The notes beneath the pieces were generated by a model. The model was not told the origin of the DNA. It searched no databases and saw nothing but the letters and a program-made list of their open reading frames with translations. A stretch of 16,272 bases of DNA, taken from an uncultured Oscillospiraceae bacterium (GTDB taxonomy: Bacteria; Bacillota; Clostridia; Oscillospirales; Oscillospiraceae). The position numbers were made by a program, and so were the translations under genes. The stretch covers positions 1 through 16,272 of the forward strand of contig CANQUO010000021.1 of the NCBI GenBank assembly GCA_947627085.1, given 5' to 3'. Position 1 is the first letter of the stretch; each line of letters starts with the position of its first letter. This document shows, piece after piece, positions 1-7,079 of the stretch.

Positions 1-345
1 CCCGTGAAGCTCGTCGATATACGCCCTCGTCACCGGCTGGAAATACGCCACCACCGCCAGGACCTCCAGGGCCGTCTGGGTGAGCTTCGGCGGCTTTCGC
101 GTCTCAAGGGCCTGACGTATGACGTCCCCATACTCCGGCGCGGAGCACAGCTGGAGCGAGTCCTCCAGCCGCAAAAGCCTTATCCCCCGGCGCTTATATA
201 CCAGCATATCCGCAAGGTGCCGCGCGGCGTCGATTATAAGCTCCTCGTCCACCGCCAGCACCGCCGCGATGCGCTTTATCGACACCGCCTCCCCCGAGGC
301 GAAAAGTATGCCCTCGATGGCGCCTTCCAAATCGTTTATATCCAT
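1..345 (-). CDS. scpB: ScpB, Smc-complex kleisin-associated protein (partial, C-terminal part missing)
   Basis: Segregation and condensation protein B, a winged-helix protein that binds as a dimer to the kleisin ScpA and helps the Smc ring organise and segregate the chromosome. The visible 115 codons start at ATG 345 (MDINDLEGAIEGILFASGEA) and run off the left edge; family members are usually about 170-200 residues, so the C-terminal third is outside the window. The first winged-helix domain covers roughly residues 1-75. The second starts with the typical stretch LTQTALEVLAVVAYFQPVTR near residues 89-108. The start lies 3 bp after the scpA stop, with AAAGGA inside the end of scpA acting as ribosome binding site. 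An overlapping ATG at 349 is out of frame and was not used. The scpA-scpB order supports the call. Confidence 0.93.
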   Translation of the reverse strand, partial: MDINDLEGAIEGILFASGEAVSIKRIAAVLAVDEELIIDAARHLADMLVYKRRGIRLLRLEDSLQLCSAPEYGDVIRQALETRKPPKLTQTALEVLAVVAYFQPVTRAYIDELHG

Positions 346-348
346 ACA

Positions 349-1107
349 TTAACTGTCCTTTTCGACTTTTGTGACCGAGGCGTCCGCCCCGTCGCCCTCA
401 AGATATATGCTCCCGTCACGGCAGAGCTCCAAAAGGGCTATGAACGTGGCCACAAGCTCCGTGCGGCTGTGGGACCGGCTGAATATGCCTCCAAGCGTCG
501 TGGGGCCTGTGCGGGCCAGATCCTCAAGTATCTCCCGGGTCTTTTCCGTGACGGAGTATATTATCCTCCGTGGGAAGCGGAAGGCGCTTACGGCCTTTAC
601 CGCGCTCTGGGCGTCCTCACGGGCAAGTATCCTGGCCATAGCGTCTGAAAGGTCCGTCTTTTCGTGGCTGTACTTATACTCCTTGTCCACCGGAAGATAC
701 TCCGGGGGCTTTACCACGGTCCCCGCGCCTACGGTGAACATGTCCGAAAGCTCCGGGCAGACAGCCCGGATACTCTCTATGACGTCCCGGTTTTTGAGCC
801 TCTCAAGTGATTCAATGAGCTCCTCAAGCTCGCTCGTCTCCTCCCCGGCGGAGATCAGCATGCGGGCCTTTATATACACGAGGTGCGAGGCCATCTGCAC
901 GAATTCCGAGGCTATCTCCAGGTCCATGGACTTCATCTCGTCAAGCCACGCAAGGTACTGGTCAAGGAGCTCCGCTATCTTGATGTCCTGTATCTCTATT
1001 TTGTTTTTCGCCAAAAGCTGGAGTATCAGCGTCAGCGGCCCCTCAAAGTCCTCCATGTCCTCCCGGGTCCGGACGACGCCCTCCAGATGGAAGGTGGGAT
1101 TTTCCAT
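349..1107 (-). CDS. scpA: ScpA, kleisin subunit of the Smc condensin-like complex
   Basis: Segregation and condensation protein A, the kleisin that bridges the two Smc heads and recruits ScpB; cytoplasmic and nucleoid-associated. The product has 252 residues, a normal length. The N-terminal Smc-neck-binding domain carries the family signature FEGPLTLILQLL at residues 21-32 (the usual GPLDLLL motif has T instead of D here), followed by the conserved helical segment that includes DIKIAELLDQYLAWLDEMK and the stretch EFVQMASHLVYIKARMLI. A charged linker follows, and a winged helix lies near residues 170-245. The start at ATG 1107 has a modest AGGTG ribosome binding site and lies 10 bp after the M50 protease stop, so it is probably cotranscribed with that gene and scpB. 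Confidence 0.95.
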   Translation of the reverse strand: MENPTFHLEGVVRTREDMEDFEGPLTLILQLLAKNKIEIQDIKIAELLDQYLAWLDEMKSMDLEIASEFVQMASHLVYIKARMLISAGEETSELEELIESLERLKNRDVIESIRAVCPELSDMFTVGAGTVVKPPEYLPVDKEYKYSHEKTDLSDAMARILAREDAQSAVKAVSAFRFPRRIIYSVTEKTREILEDLARTGPTTLGGIFSRSHSRTELVATFIALLELCRDGSIYLEGDGADASVTKVEKDS

Positions 1108-1117
1108 TGTTCACCTG

Positions 1118-1789
1118 TCAGAATAGATTTGCAAGCCTGTTCCCCAGCTCCGCCACGACCCAGAGCTTATCGAAAGCCCAGCTCACCGCCCGGCCCAAGG
1201 TGCTGTCCAGCGCCCCGGACAATACCAGGACGAAGAGCAGTATCATGCCGTAGCGCTCATAGCGCATGAGCTTATAGTAGCTTTGCTCGCTCAAGAAGGA
1301 GTAGAGCACCTTCGACCCGTCCAGGGGCGGTATGGGGATTATGTTGAATACCGCGAAGGACAGGCTTATACTGGCGGTCCTGAGTATCCCGGTCACAAGG
1401 TAATAGCCCACCCTTCCCTTGAGCGAAAACTGCCAGAGAAGGCCGTATAGAAATAGGCACAGGACGGTTATGAGCACATTGGCGCAGGGCCCCGCCAGAG
1501 CCGTCACGGCCATTCCCCGCTTTGGGTTTTTGAACCGCCGCATGTCGATGGGCACGGGCTTTGCCCAGCCGAAGCCGGCAAATGCCATCATCACGAAGCC
1601 CATGATGTCAAAGTGCTTTATGGGGTTTAAGCTCAGCCTTCCCATGTCCCGGGCCGTGGTGTCCCCGAGCCTGAGCGCCACGTATCCGTGGGCACACTCG
1701 TGAAGGGTGATGCAGATGAGCACCGGCACCGCCGACAGAAGTGCGTCGGTGAGTATCGACCAGTCAAGATTTCTCCAAATGTTAAGCAT
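1118..1789 (-). CDS. Site-2-protease-like membrane metalloprotease (peptidase family M50)
   Basis: A 223-residue integral membrane zinc metalloprotease of the compact S2P type found in many Bacillota; the substrate is unknown. The zinc site is visible: HECAH at residues 30-34 (ligands H30 and H34, catalytic E31) inside the first membrane helix, and the second motif NIIPIPPLDG at 149-158, whose D157 is the third ligand. Between them lie the family segments GRLSLNP (50-56), FGWAKPVPI (73-81) and ALAGPCANV (97-105). Hydrophobic segments fall near 17-35, 64-74, 95-118, 128-156 and 178-193. The ATG at 1789 lies 12 bp after the engB stop and has no recognisable Shine-Dalgarno sequence; no better in-frame start precedes the zinc motif. 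A promoter-like sequence sits immediately upstream. Location just before scpA is common in Clostridia, but no functional link is established. Confidence 0.88.
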   Translation of the reverse strand: MLNIWRNLDWSILTDALLSAVPVLICITLHECAHGYVALRLGDTTARDMGRLSLNPIKHFDIMGFVMMAFAGFGWAKPVPIDMRRFKNPKRGMAVTALAGPCANVLITVLCLFLYGLLWQFSLKGRVGYYLVTGILRTASISLSFAVFNIIPIPPLDGSKVLYSFLSEQSYYKLMRYERYGMILLFVLVLSGALDSTLGRAVSWAFDKLWVVAELGNRLANLF

Positions 1790-1795
1790 AACGCC

Positions 1796-1824
1796 ATTAT
1801 ATCACAAATCCAGCGCCCAATCAA
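1796..1824 (-). promoter_or_regulatory. Candidate sigma-A promoter overlapping the end of engB
   Basis: On the minus strand, TTGATT (1819-1824), a 17-bp spacer and TATAAT (1796-1801) with an extended -10 TG at -15/-14. The sequence lies over the last codons and stop of engB. By normal spacing the transcript would start at about 1789, which is the A of the M50 protease ATG, implying a leaderless or near-leaderless message for the protease-scpA-scpB row. The match is good by eye, but part of it is coding sequence and it could be chance. Confidence 0.4.
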
Positions 1825-2386
1825 GAGCAATGCGTAAAGCTTCCCTCTCGGCGTGGGTCTGGGCGGAGTAGTACAAAAGCGGCGTGTCCTCGGATATGTC
1901 CAGCGTCTCACGGATAACGGCCACATTCCCGGGAAGCTCCGATTTTTTGCACTTGTCCGCCTTGTTGGCCACGACGATGACATCGCACTTGCGGGCCTTG
2001 AACCAGTTCATCATGGTCACGTCGTCCGCCGTGGGCTTGTGGCGGGAGTCCACGATCTGAACGCCAAGAGTTATGAGCCCGGATGCGAAGTATTCCTCCA
2101 TGAGCTCGCCCCACCTGTCCCGCTCGGCCTTTGACACCGCGGCGTAGCCGTAGCCGGGAAGGTCCGCGATATAAAATTTTTTGTCCACTAAAAAGTAGTT
2201 TATCTGATTTGTCTTTCCCGGTTGGGAGCCCACTCTGGCGAAATTTTTCCGCTGGACCAGGGAATTTATCACCGAGGACTTGCCCACATTTGACCTCCCG
2301 GCGAAGGCCGCCTGGGGAAGGCCGTCCCGGATGAAGTCCGCCGGCTTTACGGCTGACTTTATAAATTCGACCTTCGTAAAATCCAT
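1802..2386 (-). CDS. engB: EngB/YsxC ribosome biogenesis GTPase
   Basis: A 194-residue TrmE-Era-like GTPase of the EngB (YihA/YsxC) family, which takes part in assembly of the large ribosomal subunit and is essential in several bacteria. The GTPase motifs appear in order: G1 GRSNVGKS at residues 30-37, the G2 region with GKTNQINYF around 57-65, G3 DLPGYG at 75-80, the family signature VDSRHKP at 112-118, G4 NKAD at 141-144, and a G5-like SAQT at 174-177. Length is normal. The start at ATG 2386 lies 4 bp after the lon stop, and its ribosome binding site AGGTGAGG overlaps that stop codon, which suggests translational coupling to lon. The lon-ysxC pairing is classic in Bacillota. The older symbol ysxC applies equally. 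Confidence 0.96.
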   Translation of the reverse strand: MDFTKVEFIKSAVKPADFIRDGLPQAAFAGRSNVGKSSVINSLVQRKNFARVGSQPGKTNQINYFLVDKKFYIADLPGYGYAAVSKAERDRWGELMEEYFASGLITLGVQIVDSRHKPTADDVTMMNWFKARKCDVIVVANKADKCKKSELPGNVAVIRETLDISEDTPLLYYSAQTHAEREALRIALDWALDL

Positions 2387-2390
2387 GGCC

Positions 2391-4796
2391 TCACCTGCCG
2401 TCTCTCACACCCGTACCGGACGCGCGTGGCTTTGACGGCTTGAGAGCCGGGATATCGGGCCTTGCCCCGTCGGGAAATATGAGCGCCGTATCGAGTATAT
2501 CGTCGAGCCGGGAGGCCGTGACGAAATTCAGGGCCTTGCGCACGGTCTGGTCGATCTCCTCAAGGTCCGGCCTGTTGTCCTCCGGGATTATGACGGTCCT
2601 CACCCCAAAGCGAAGTGCCGCCATGGTCTTTTCCCGAAGTCCCCCGATAGGCAGTATGCGCCCGGTGACGGTTATCTCCCCGGTCATTGCCACGTCCCGC
2701 CTCGCCGGCGCGTTCGTCAGGGCCGAGATGAGGGCGCAGGCCACGGTGATGCCCGCCGATGGCCCGTCCTTGGGCACCGCCCCCTCGGGGAAGTGGATGT
2801 GGATATCGCGGTTTTTGTAAAAATCCTTGTCGATGCCGAGCCTGTCGCACTTGGAGCGCACGTAGCTTACCGCCGCGTGGGCGGACTCCTTCATCACGTC
2901 GCCCAGATTCCCGGTGAGCTCTATCTTCCCCGTGCCCTCAAGGCACGCGACCTCAACCTCCAGCATCTCGCCGCCAACCTCGGTCCAGGCAAGGCCGTTC
3001 ACAACGCCCACAGCGTCACGGCCGGCGAGCTTCTCTGGCCTAAACCTTCTGGGCCCCAAAAGCTCCTCAAGCTTCCCGCTTGTCACCGTGAGGCACCTGC
3101 CCTCGCCGGAGGCTATGAGCGCGTCGGCCTTGCGGCAGAGGGCGGCAAGCTCCCTCTCCAGCTGTCTCACGCCGGACTCCCTGGTGTAGCCGGAGATAAG
3201 GTCCCTTATAGCGTCGTCGCCTATTTTCAGGTTTTTCGCCGTGAGGCCGTGCTTTTTGCGCTGTTTGGGCAGAAGGTGGTCCTTCGCTATCATCAGCTTC
3301 TCCTCGTCGGTGTAGCTGGTTATCTCAATGACCTCCATGCGGTCGAGAAGGGGTCTGGGGATAGTGGAGGTGGTGTTGGCCGTCACGATGAACATGACGG
3401 AGCTTAGATCGAAGGGTATTTCCAGATAGTGGTCCCGGAATGTGGCGTTTTGCTCCGGGTCCAGGGCCTCCAAAAGGGCGCTGGCCGGGTCGCCCCGGTA
3501 ATCCGAGCCCAGCTTGTCTATCTCATCTAAGAGCAAAAGGGGGTTGCAGGTCCCCGCCTGGGTCATTGCCGCCATTATCCTTCCCTGCATCGCGCCTATA
3601 TACGTCTTTCTGTGGCCCCGGATGTCCGCCTCGTCGTGGACACCGCCCAGGCTCATCCTGGCAAGCTTCCTGTTCATTGCCGAGGCGATGGATATGGCTA
3701 TTGAGGTCTTGCCCACTCCCGGGGGGCCCACAAGGCACAGTATGCCGCCCTTGACCTCCGGCGCCACGCACCGGACCGCGAGATACTCGATTATCCTCTC
3801 CTTGACCTTCTCAAGGCCGAAGTGGTCCCGGTCAAGTATGCGCCTGGCGGCCTTAAGGTCCAGCCGCTCCTTCGTATATTTGTTCCAGGGAAGCTCCAGC
3901 ACCGTGTCGAGGTATGTGCGGATGAGCGACGCCTCCGCCGAGCCGTAGGGCTGCTTTGAAAGCCTCTCCGTCTCCTTTATAAGCTTCTCCTTGACCTCCC
4001 TTGGCAGTCGCTTCTCCTCGATCTTGTATCTGTACTCGTCTATCTCGGCGTAGTCGTCCTCGCCCAGCTCGCTTTGCAGTACCCTTATGTGCTCGCGCAG
4101 TATGTGCTCCCTCTGGGAGCCGGCCAGCTGGTCGTGGAGCTTTTCGGCGATGTCCTTCTCCACCTCCAGGACCCGGGTCTCATAGCGGAGCATCTCCACC
4201 ACCGCCGCCAGCCTCTTCATGGGCTCCACGATCTCCAGAACAGACTGCTTCTGACTCCAGCTCAGGGGCACGTTCTGGGCGATAAAATCAGCCGTGTAGC
4301 CGGGGTCCGAGCGCACGGACAGCGTCACCAGCGCCTCATGGGTGGGCGCGCCGATGTGCTCAAGGTACACCTCATACTCACCGAGAGCATTGCGCATCTG
4401 GGCCTCGGTCTTGACCGTGGGCTTTACCGGCGGCTCGGCGACCCTCAATATCTTCGCCACGGCGTAGGTGCCGGCGTCGGTCACGGATATGAGCCGGCAC
4501 CTGGCCACGCCCTCCACCATCGCCCTCATACCGCCGTTCTGGGTGCGCAGAAACTGCTTTATCCGGCACAGCACGCCCATCTCATAAAGGTCCCCGGGCA
4601 ACGGGTATTCCTTCAGCGCGTTTCTCTGGGCCACGAGGAACACGGATTTTTCGCCCCTCAGCCCCGCCTCAAGGGCCGCCACGGAGTCCCGGCGCTCCAC
4701 CTCGAAGCTTATGCTCATCTCCGGGAATACGCTCATGCCGCGTATGGCCAGAAGCGGCGCCTCCAAAACAGGGTTTTCACTCAAAATTTCATCCAT
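2391..4796 (-). CDS. lon: Lon ATP-dependent serine protease (LonA type)
   Basis: A cytosolic AAA+ protease that unfolds and degrades damaged and short-lived regulatory proteins; 801 residues from the chosen start. The N-terminal LON substrate-binding domain spans roughly residues 10-200, followed by a helical region. In the AAA+ module, Walker A GPPGVGKT is at 357-364 and Walker B LLLLDEID has its acidic pair at D424-E425. The C-terminal protease domain holds the Ser-Lys dyad: S680 in PKDGPSAG and K723 in GGLREK, close to the E. coli positions. I chose ATG 4796 (MDEILSENP), preceded by GGAAGG at 4807-4812 with 10-nt spacing. An upstream start at 4871 would add 25 residues unlike Lon and would run through the intergenic hairpins. 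The 296-bp hairpin-rich gap separates it from clpX, so its expression may differ from that of clpPX. Confidence 0.97.
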   Translation of the reverse strand: MDEILSENPVLEAPLLAIRGMSVFPEMSISFEVERRDSVAALEAGLRGEKSVFLVAQRNALKEYPLPGDLYEMGVLCRIKQFLRTQNGGMRAMVEGVARCRLISVTDAGTYAVAKILRVAEPPVKPTVKTEAQMRNALGEYEVYLEHIGAPTHEALVTLSVRSDPGYTADFIAQNVPLSWSQKQSVLEIVEPMKRLAAVVEMLRYETRVLEVEKDIAEKLHDQLAGSQREHILREHIRVLQSELGEDDYAEIDEYRYKIEEKRLPREVKEKLIKETERLSKQPYGSAEASLIRTYLDTVLELPWNKYTKERLDLKAARRILDRDHFGLEKVKERIIEYLAVRCVAPEVKGGILCLVGPPGVGKTSIAISIASAMNRKLARMSLGGVHDEADIRGHRKTYIGAMQGRIMAAMTQAGTCNPLLLLDEIDKLGSDYRGDPASALLEALDPEQNATFRDHYLEIPFDLSSVMFIVTANTTSTIPRPLLDRMEVIEITSYTDEEKLMIAKDHLLPKQRKKHGLTAKNLKIGDDAIRDLISGYTRESGVRQLERELAALCRKADALIASGEGRCLTVTSGKLEELLGPRRFRPEKLAGRDAVGVVNGLAWTEVGGEMLEVEVACLEGTGKIELTGNLGDVMKESAHAAVSYVRSKCDRLGIDKDFYKNRDIHIHFPEGAVPKDGPSAGITVACALISALTNAPARRDVAMTGEITVTGRILPIGGLREKTMAALRFGVRTVIIPEDNRPDLEEIDQTVRKALNFVTASRLDDILDTALIFPDGARPDIPALKPSKPRASGTGVRDGR

Positions 4797-4833
4797 AGCT
4801 ATTAAACCTTCCGAACTGACTTTGCAATACGCG

Positions 4834-4856
4834 AAAAGCCGCACGATCGGTGCGGC
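4834..4856 (-). terminator. Possible weak intrinsic terminator or attenuator upstream of lon
   Basis: Read on the minus strand, the copy A stem (7 bp, GC-rich, 5-nt loop) is followed directly by TTTT (4834-4837) and then CG. This resembles a short intrinsic terminator about 40 bp before the lon start codon, downstream of clpX. The U tract is only four bases long, so partial termination or attenuation is the most that can be suggested. It may be only a repeat end. Confidence 0.3.
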
Positions 4857-4858
4857 CC
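4837..4858. repeat. Palindromic repeat copy A (lon-proximal end of the array)
   Basis: A 22-bp sequence identical to the one at 5064-5085. It folds as a perfect 7-bp GC-rich stem GCCGCAC / GTGCGGC (4838-4856) around a GATCG loop. It marks the lon-proximal boundary of the hairpin array. Confidence 0.85.
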
Positions 4859-4861
4859 AGG

Positions 4862-4895
4862 CTGTCGGCAAAGGCCCAAGGGCCTTTGTCGACAG
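4862..4895. repeat. Hairpin B of the array
   Basis: A 16-bp inverted repeat with a 2-nt loop: left arm 4862-4877 starts CTGTCGGCAAAGG, right arm 4880-4895 ends TTTGTCGACAG. There is a single non-Watson-Crick position, a G-U pair if the plus strand is transcribed. It is not followed by a T run on either strand. Confidence 0.8.
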
Positions 4896-4906
4896 GGGGA
4901 ACGTGC

Positions 4907-4952
4907 GGAAACAATCGTGAAAAGGCCTGCGGGCCTATTCGCGATTGTTTCC
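4907..4952. repeat. Hairpin C of the array
   Basis: The longest palindrome in the window: arms 4907-4927 and 4932-4952 (21 bp with two imperfect positions) around a 4-nt TGCG loop. The outer 11 bp, GGAAACAATCG with CGATTGTTTCC, are perfect. No T run follows. Confidence 0.8.
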
Positions 4953-4956
4953 TACC

Positions 4957-4995
4957 GTTTTGCTCCGCGCCGCCGAAGGCGGCACTGCGCAAAAC
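4957..4995. repeat. Hairpin D of the array
   Basis: A two-part stem: outer GTTTTGC (4957-4963) with GCAAAAC (4989-4995), inner GCCGCC (4969-4974) with GGCGGC (4978-4983), a GAA loop, and a 5-by-5 internal mismatch between them. Confidence 0.7.
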
Positions 4996-5002
4996 AAGAG
5001 GG

Positions 5003-5035
5003 ATTTTTCGCAAGGCACATGTCCTTGCGAAAAAT
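5003..5035. repeat. Hairpin E of the array
   Basis: A perfect 13-bp inverted repeat, ATTTTTCGCAAGG (5003-5015) with its complement (5023-5035), around a 7-nt loop that includes ACATGT. On both strands the T run is in the 5' arm, so it is not a conventional intrinsic terminator. Confidence 0.8.
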
Positions 5036-5063
5036 ATTTGATTTGGGGTTTGCCAACAGGTTG

Positions 5064-5085
5064 AGCCGCACGATCGGTGCGGCCC
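5064..5085. repeat. Palindromic repeat copy A' (clpX-proximal end of the array)
   Basis: Second identical copy of the 22-bp palindrome at 4837-4858, with its stem at 5065-5083. It lies 7 bp beyond the clpX stop codon. On the minus strand it is followed by CTCAACC rather than T residues, so it is less terminator-like than the other copy. Confidence 0.85.
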
Positions 5086-5092
5086 CTCGTAG

Positions 5093-6388
5093 TTATATCC
5101 CGGCGGCTATCTCCGGGTCTATCTGCGGCTTCGGCCTGCGGTGGATACTGGGCTTGGCGCCGGAGGTGACGCAGTCGGCTGTGACCGTCACCCTGTCCAC
5201 CTTCTCGTCCGAGGGTATCTCGAACATGATGTCGGTGAGAATCCCCTCCACCACGGACCGAAGGCCCCTGGCGCCGATGTCCATGGCTATGGCCTTGTCG
5301 GCTATGGCCTCCAGCGCCGCGTCGTCGAACTCAAGATTTACCCTGTCGTAGCTCATAAGGGCCTTATACTGCCGTGTCAGGGCGTTTTTCGGCTCCTTGA
5401 GTATCCGCACAAGGTCGTCTCTCGTCAGCTGCTTCATGGGCACCAGCACCGGCATACGGCCGATAAGCTCCGGTATGATGCCGAATTTAATGAGGTCGTG
5501 GGGCTGTATCTCCTTTAATATCTCCCCCACGTCCTTCTCGCTCTTCTTCATTATCTCCGCGCCGAAGCCCATGGACTTGCGGTCCAGACGGTGCTCGATT
5601 ATCTTGTCGATGCCGTCGAAGGCCCCGCCGCAGATGAAGAGGATATTCGTGGTGTCGATGCTTATGAACTCCTGATGCGGGTGCTTGCGCCCGCCCTGGG
5701 GCGGCACGTTGGCGACCGTGCCCTCGAGTATCTTCAAAAGCGCCTGCTGTACCCCCTCGCCGGACACGTCCCGGGTTATGGAGGTGTTCTCGCTCTTTCG
5801 GGCTATCTTGTCTATTTCGTCGATGTAGATTATGCCCCGCTCGGCTAAGGGCACGTCGAAGTCCGCCGCCTGCAAAAGCCGCAGAAGGATATTCTCCACG
5901 TCGTCGCCCACGTAGCCGGCCTCGGTGAGGGTGGTGGCGTCGGCAATGGCGAAGGGCACCTCGAGGAGCCTTGCCAGGGTCTGGGCGAACATGGTCTTGC
6001 CCGAGCCCGTGGGGCCCACCATCAGTATATTGCTCTTTTGTATCTCGGTGTCGTTGCCGTTTTGGCAGAATATGCGCTTATAGTGGTTATACACGGCCAC
6101 AGACAGGGCGATCTTCGCCCTGTCCTGACCTATGATATATTCGTCAAGGAAATCCTTTATCTGCGCGGGTCTCGGGAGCTGCTTTGCCAGCTCGTAGGGG
6201 TCCATGTCCCCGTTTTGTATCTCCTCCACCTCGAAGTCGTCGTCATCGTACCCGCCCATAAGGTTGTAGCACAGTGTGACGCACTCCTCGCAGATGTTGG
6301 CGTTGCGGCCGGTGAAGAGCCGCCTTCCGGCGGTCTCCGTCTTGCCGCAAAAATCGCACCTTACGCTGTGGTCGTCGTTGTTTGCCAT
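5093..6388 (-). CDS. clpX: ClpX, ATP-dependent unfoldase of the ClpXP protease
   Basis: A hexameric AAA+ unfoldase that recognises substrates, threads them through its pore and delivers them to ClpP; 431 residues, normal length. The N-terminal zinc-binding domain has four cysteines, C11/C14 and C33/C36, followed by an acidic linker around 47-63. The AAA+ core shows Walker A GPTGSGKT at 125-132, the pore-1 loop GYVG at 158-161, Walker B IIYIDEID with D190-E191, the RKH pore loop at 234-236, and a sensor II region with GARGLR near residue 379. The ClpP-docking loop reads MGF (273-275) where many ClpX have IGF. The start at ATG 6388 has a strong GGAGG and lies 18 bp after the clpP stop, so the two are very likely cotranscribed. 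The hairpin array follows its stop. Confidence 0.98.
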   Translation of the reverse strand: MANNDDHSVRCDFCGKTETAGRRLFTGRNANICEECVTLCYNLMGGYDDDDFEVEEIQNGDMDPYELAKQLPRPAQIKDFLDEYIIGQDRAKIALSVAVYNHYKRIFCQNGNDTEIQKSNILMVGPTGSGKTMFAQTLARLLEVPFAIADATTLTEAGYVGDDVENILLRLLQAADFDVPLAERGIIYIDEIDKIARKSENTSITRDVSGEGVQQALLKILEGTVANVPPQGGRKHPHQEFISIDTTNILFICGGAFDGIDKIIEHRLDRKSMGFGAEIMKKSEKDVGEILKEIQPHDLIKFGIIPELIGRMPVLVPMKQLTRDDLVRILKEPKNALTRQYKALMSYDRVNLEFDDAALEAIADKAIAMDIGARGLRSVVEGILTDIMFEIPSDEKVDRVTVTADCVTSGAKPSIHRRPKPQIDPEIAAGI

Positions 6389-6406
6389 CGATATTCCCTC
6401 CGGGCG

Positions 6407-6988
6407 TTACCTCTTCTCAATCACCTTGTCGATAATGCCGAAATCCAGGGCCTCCTGGGCGGACATGAAGTTGTCCCTCTCGCAGGCGTCCCGGACCACC
6501 TCGATGGGCTTGCCGGTATTTTTGGCCAGGATGGAGTTCATCCGCTCCTTTATCTTCTCGATCCGGCGCAGATGTATGGCCATATCGGTGACCTGCCCCT
6601 GGGTCCCGGCGGAGGGCTGGTGTATCATGATCTCGGAATTGGGCAGGGCCAGCCTCTTGCCCTTGGCCCCGGAGCTTAAGAGGAACGCCGCCATGCTGGC
6701 CGCCATGCCGATGGCTATGGTAGAGACGTCGCACTTTATATACTGCATGGTGTCATATATCGCCATGCCCGCGGTTATGGAGCCGCCGGGGGAGTTTATA
6801 TAAAACTGTATGTCCTTGTCCGGGTCCTGGGCCTCAAGGAAAAGGAATTGCGCCACAACTAAGCTGGCGGTGGTGTCGTTTACCTCCTCGCCCAGAAACA
6901 CTATCCTGTCGTTGAGAAGCCGGGAGAATATGTCGTAGCTCCGCTCGCCTCTCGATGTCTGTTCAACTACATAAGGTACCAAGCTCAT
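6407..6988 (-). CDS. clpP: ClpP, proteolytic subunit of the Clp protease
   Basis: A self-compartmentalising serine protease that forms a 14-subunit barrel and degrades proteins unfolded by ClpX (or by ClpC/ClpE if the genome encodes them). The 193-residue product is typical. The catalytic triad is intact: S98 in [10 protein letters not shown]123 in MIHQP and D172 in ERDNFM. The oxyanion and handle elements are recognisable (SPGGS at 66-70, then the GTQGQ region near 128-132). The short N-terminus ([20 protein letters not shown]) suits a ClpP with little or no propeptide. The start at ATG 6988 has an excellent AGGAGG (6997-7002) with 8-nt spacing. It is followed by clpX after 18 bp and preceded by tig after 91 bp. 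Confidence 0.98.
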   Translation of the reverse strand: MSLVPYVVEQTSRGERSYDIFSRLLNDRIVFLGEEVNDTTASLVVAQFLFLEAQDPDKDIQFYINSPGGSITAGMAIYDTMQYIKCDVSTIAIGMAASMAAFLLSSGAKGKRLALPNSEIMIHQPSAGTQGQVTDMAIHLRRIEKIKERMNSILAKNTGKPIEVVRDACERDNFMSAQEALDFGIIDKVIEKR

Positions 6989-7011
6989 TAAAAACGCCTC
7001 CTGACAAATGC

Positions 7012-7053
7012 TTTACATTACCGGTAAAATACGTTCACAACCAACTATAACCA
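7012..7053 (-). promoter_or_regulatory. Weak candidate promoter and 10-bp-phased direct repeat upstream of clpP
   Basis: In the tig-clpP gap the minus strand reads TTGTGA (7035-7040), 17 bp, TGTAAA (7012-7017), with 4 of 6 matches to each sigma-A hexamer. Just upstream, TGGTT occurs twice exactly 10 bp apart (7049-7053 and 7039-7043), overlapping the putative -35. A 10-bp palindrome TTACCGGTAA (7018-7027) lies in the spacer. No CtsR operator (GGTCAAA-type) or CIRCE element is visible. Read-through from the tig promoter may be enough to express clpP. Confidence 0.25.
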
Positions 7054-7079
7054 GTTTATACAAAGACTATTCCGGGGAT

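Larger units (their letters stand above)
4797..5092. repeat. Intergenic hairpin array between clpX and lon
   Basis: This 296-bp stretch between the clpX stop and the lon start holds no convincing gene. Most of it, about 4837-5085, consists of six consecutive palindromes: copy A, hairpins B, C, D and E, and a second copy of A at the far end. Arms range from 7 to 21 bp. The identical 22-bp palindromic repeats at the two ends make it look like a bounded unit, perhaps a REP/BIME-like or MITE-like insertion. I see no target-site duplication, transposase or clear promoter inside. As RNA in the clpX-to-lon direction it would be highly structured and could affect termination or the relative stability of the clpX and lon messages. 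Identity with a named repeat family is not claimed. Confidence 0.75.

Noticed and set aside
371..1126. A 251-codon plus-strand open frame opposite scpA, plus similar long antisense frames opposite lon, addA and addB
   Set aside because: Serine- and arginine-rich shadow translations of well-identified genes, without plausible starts or domains.
4797..4871. N-terminal extension of Lon from a start at 4871
   Set aside because: The extra 25 residues would be encoded by the intergenic hairpin A region and do not resemble Lon; ATG 4796 has its own GGAAGG and gives the family N-terminus.
4837..5085. CRISPR array
   Set aside because: The hairpins differ from one another and only one 22-bp sequence recurs, twice and far apart; there is no regular repeat-spacer pattern and no cas gene nearby.
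4917..5351. Small open frames crossing the clpX-lon gap on both strands
   Set aside because: They are built from the palindromic repeats or run into clpX antisense, without a ribosome binding site or recognisable protein.
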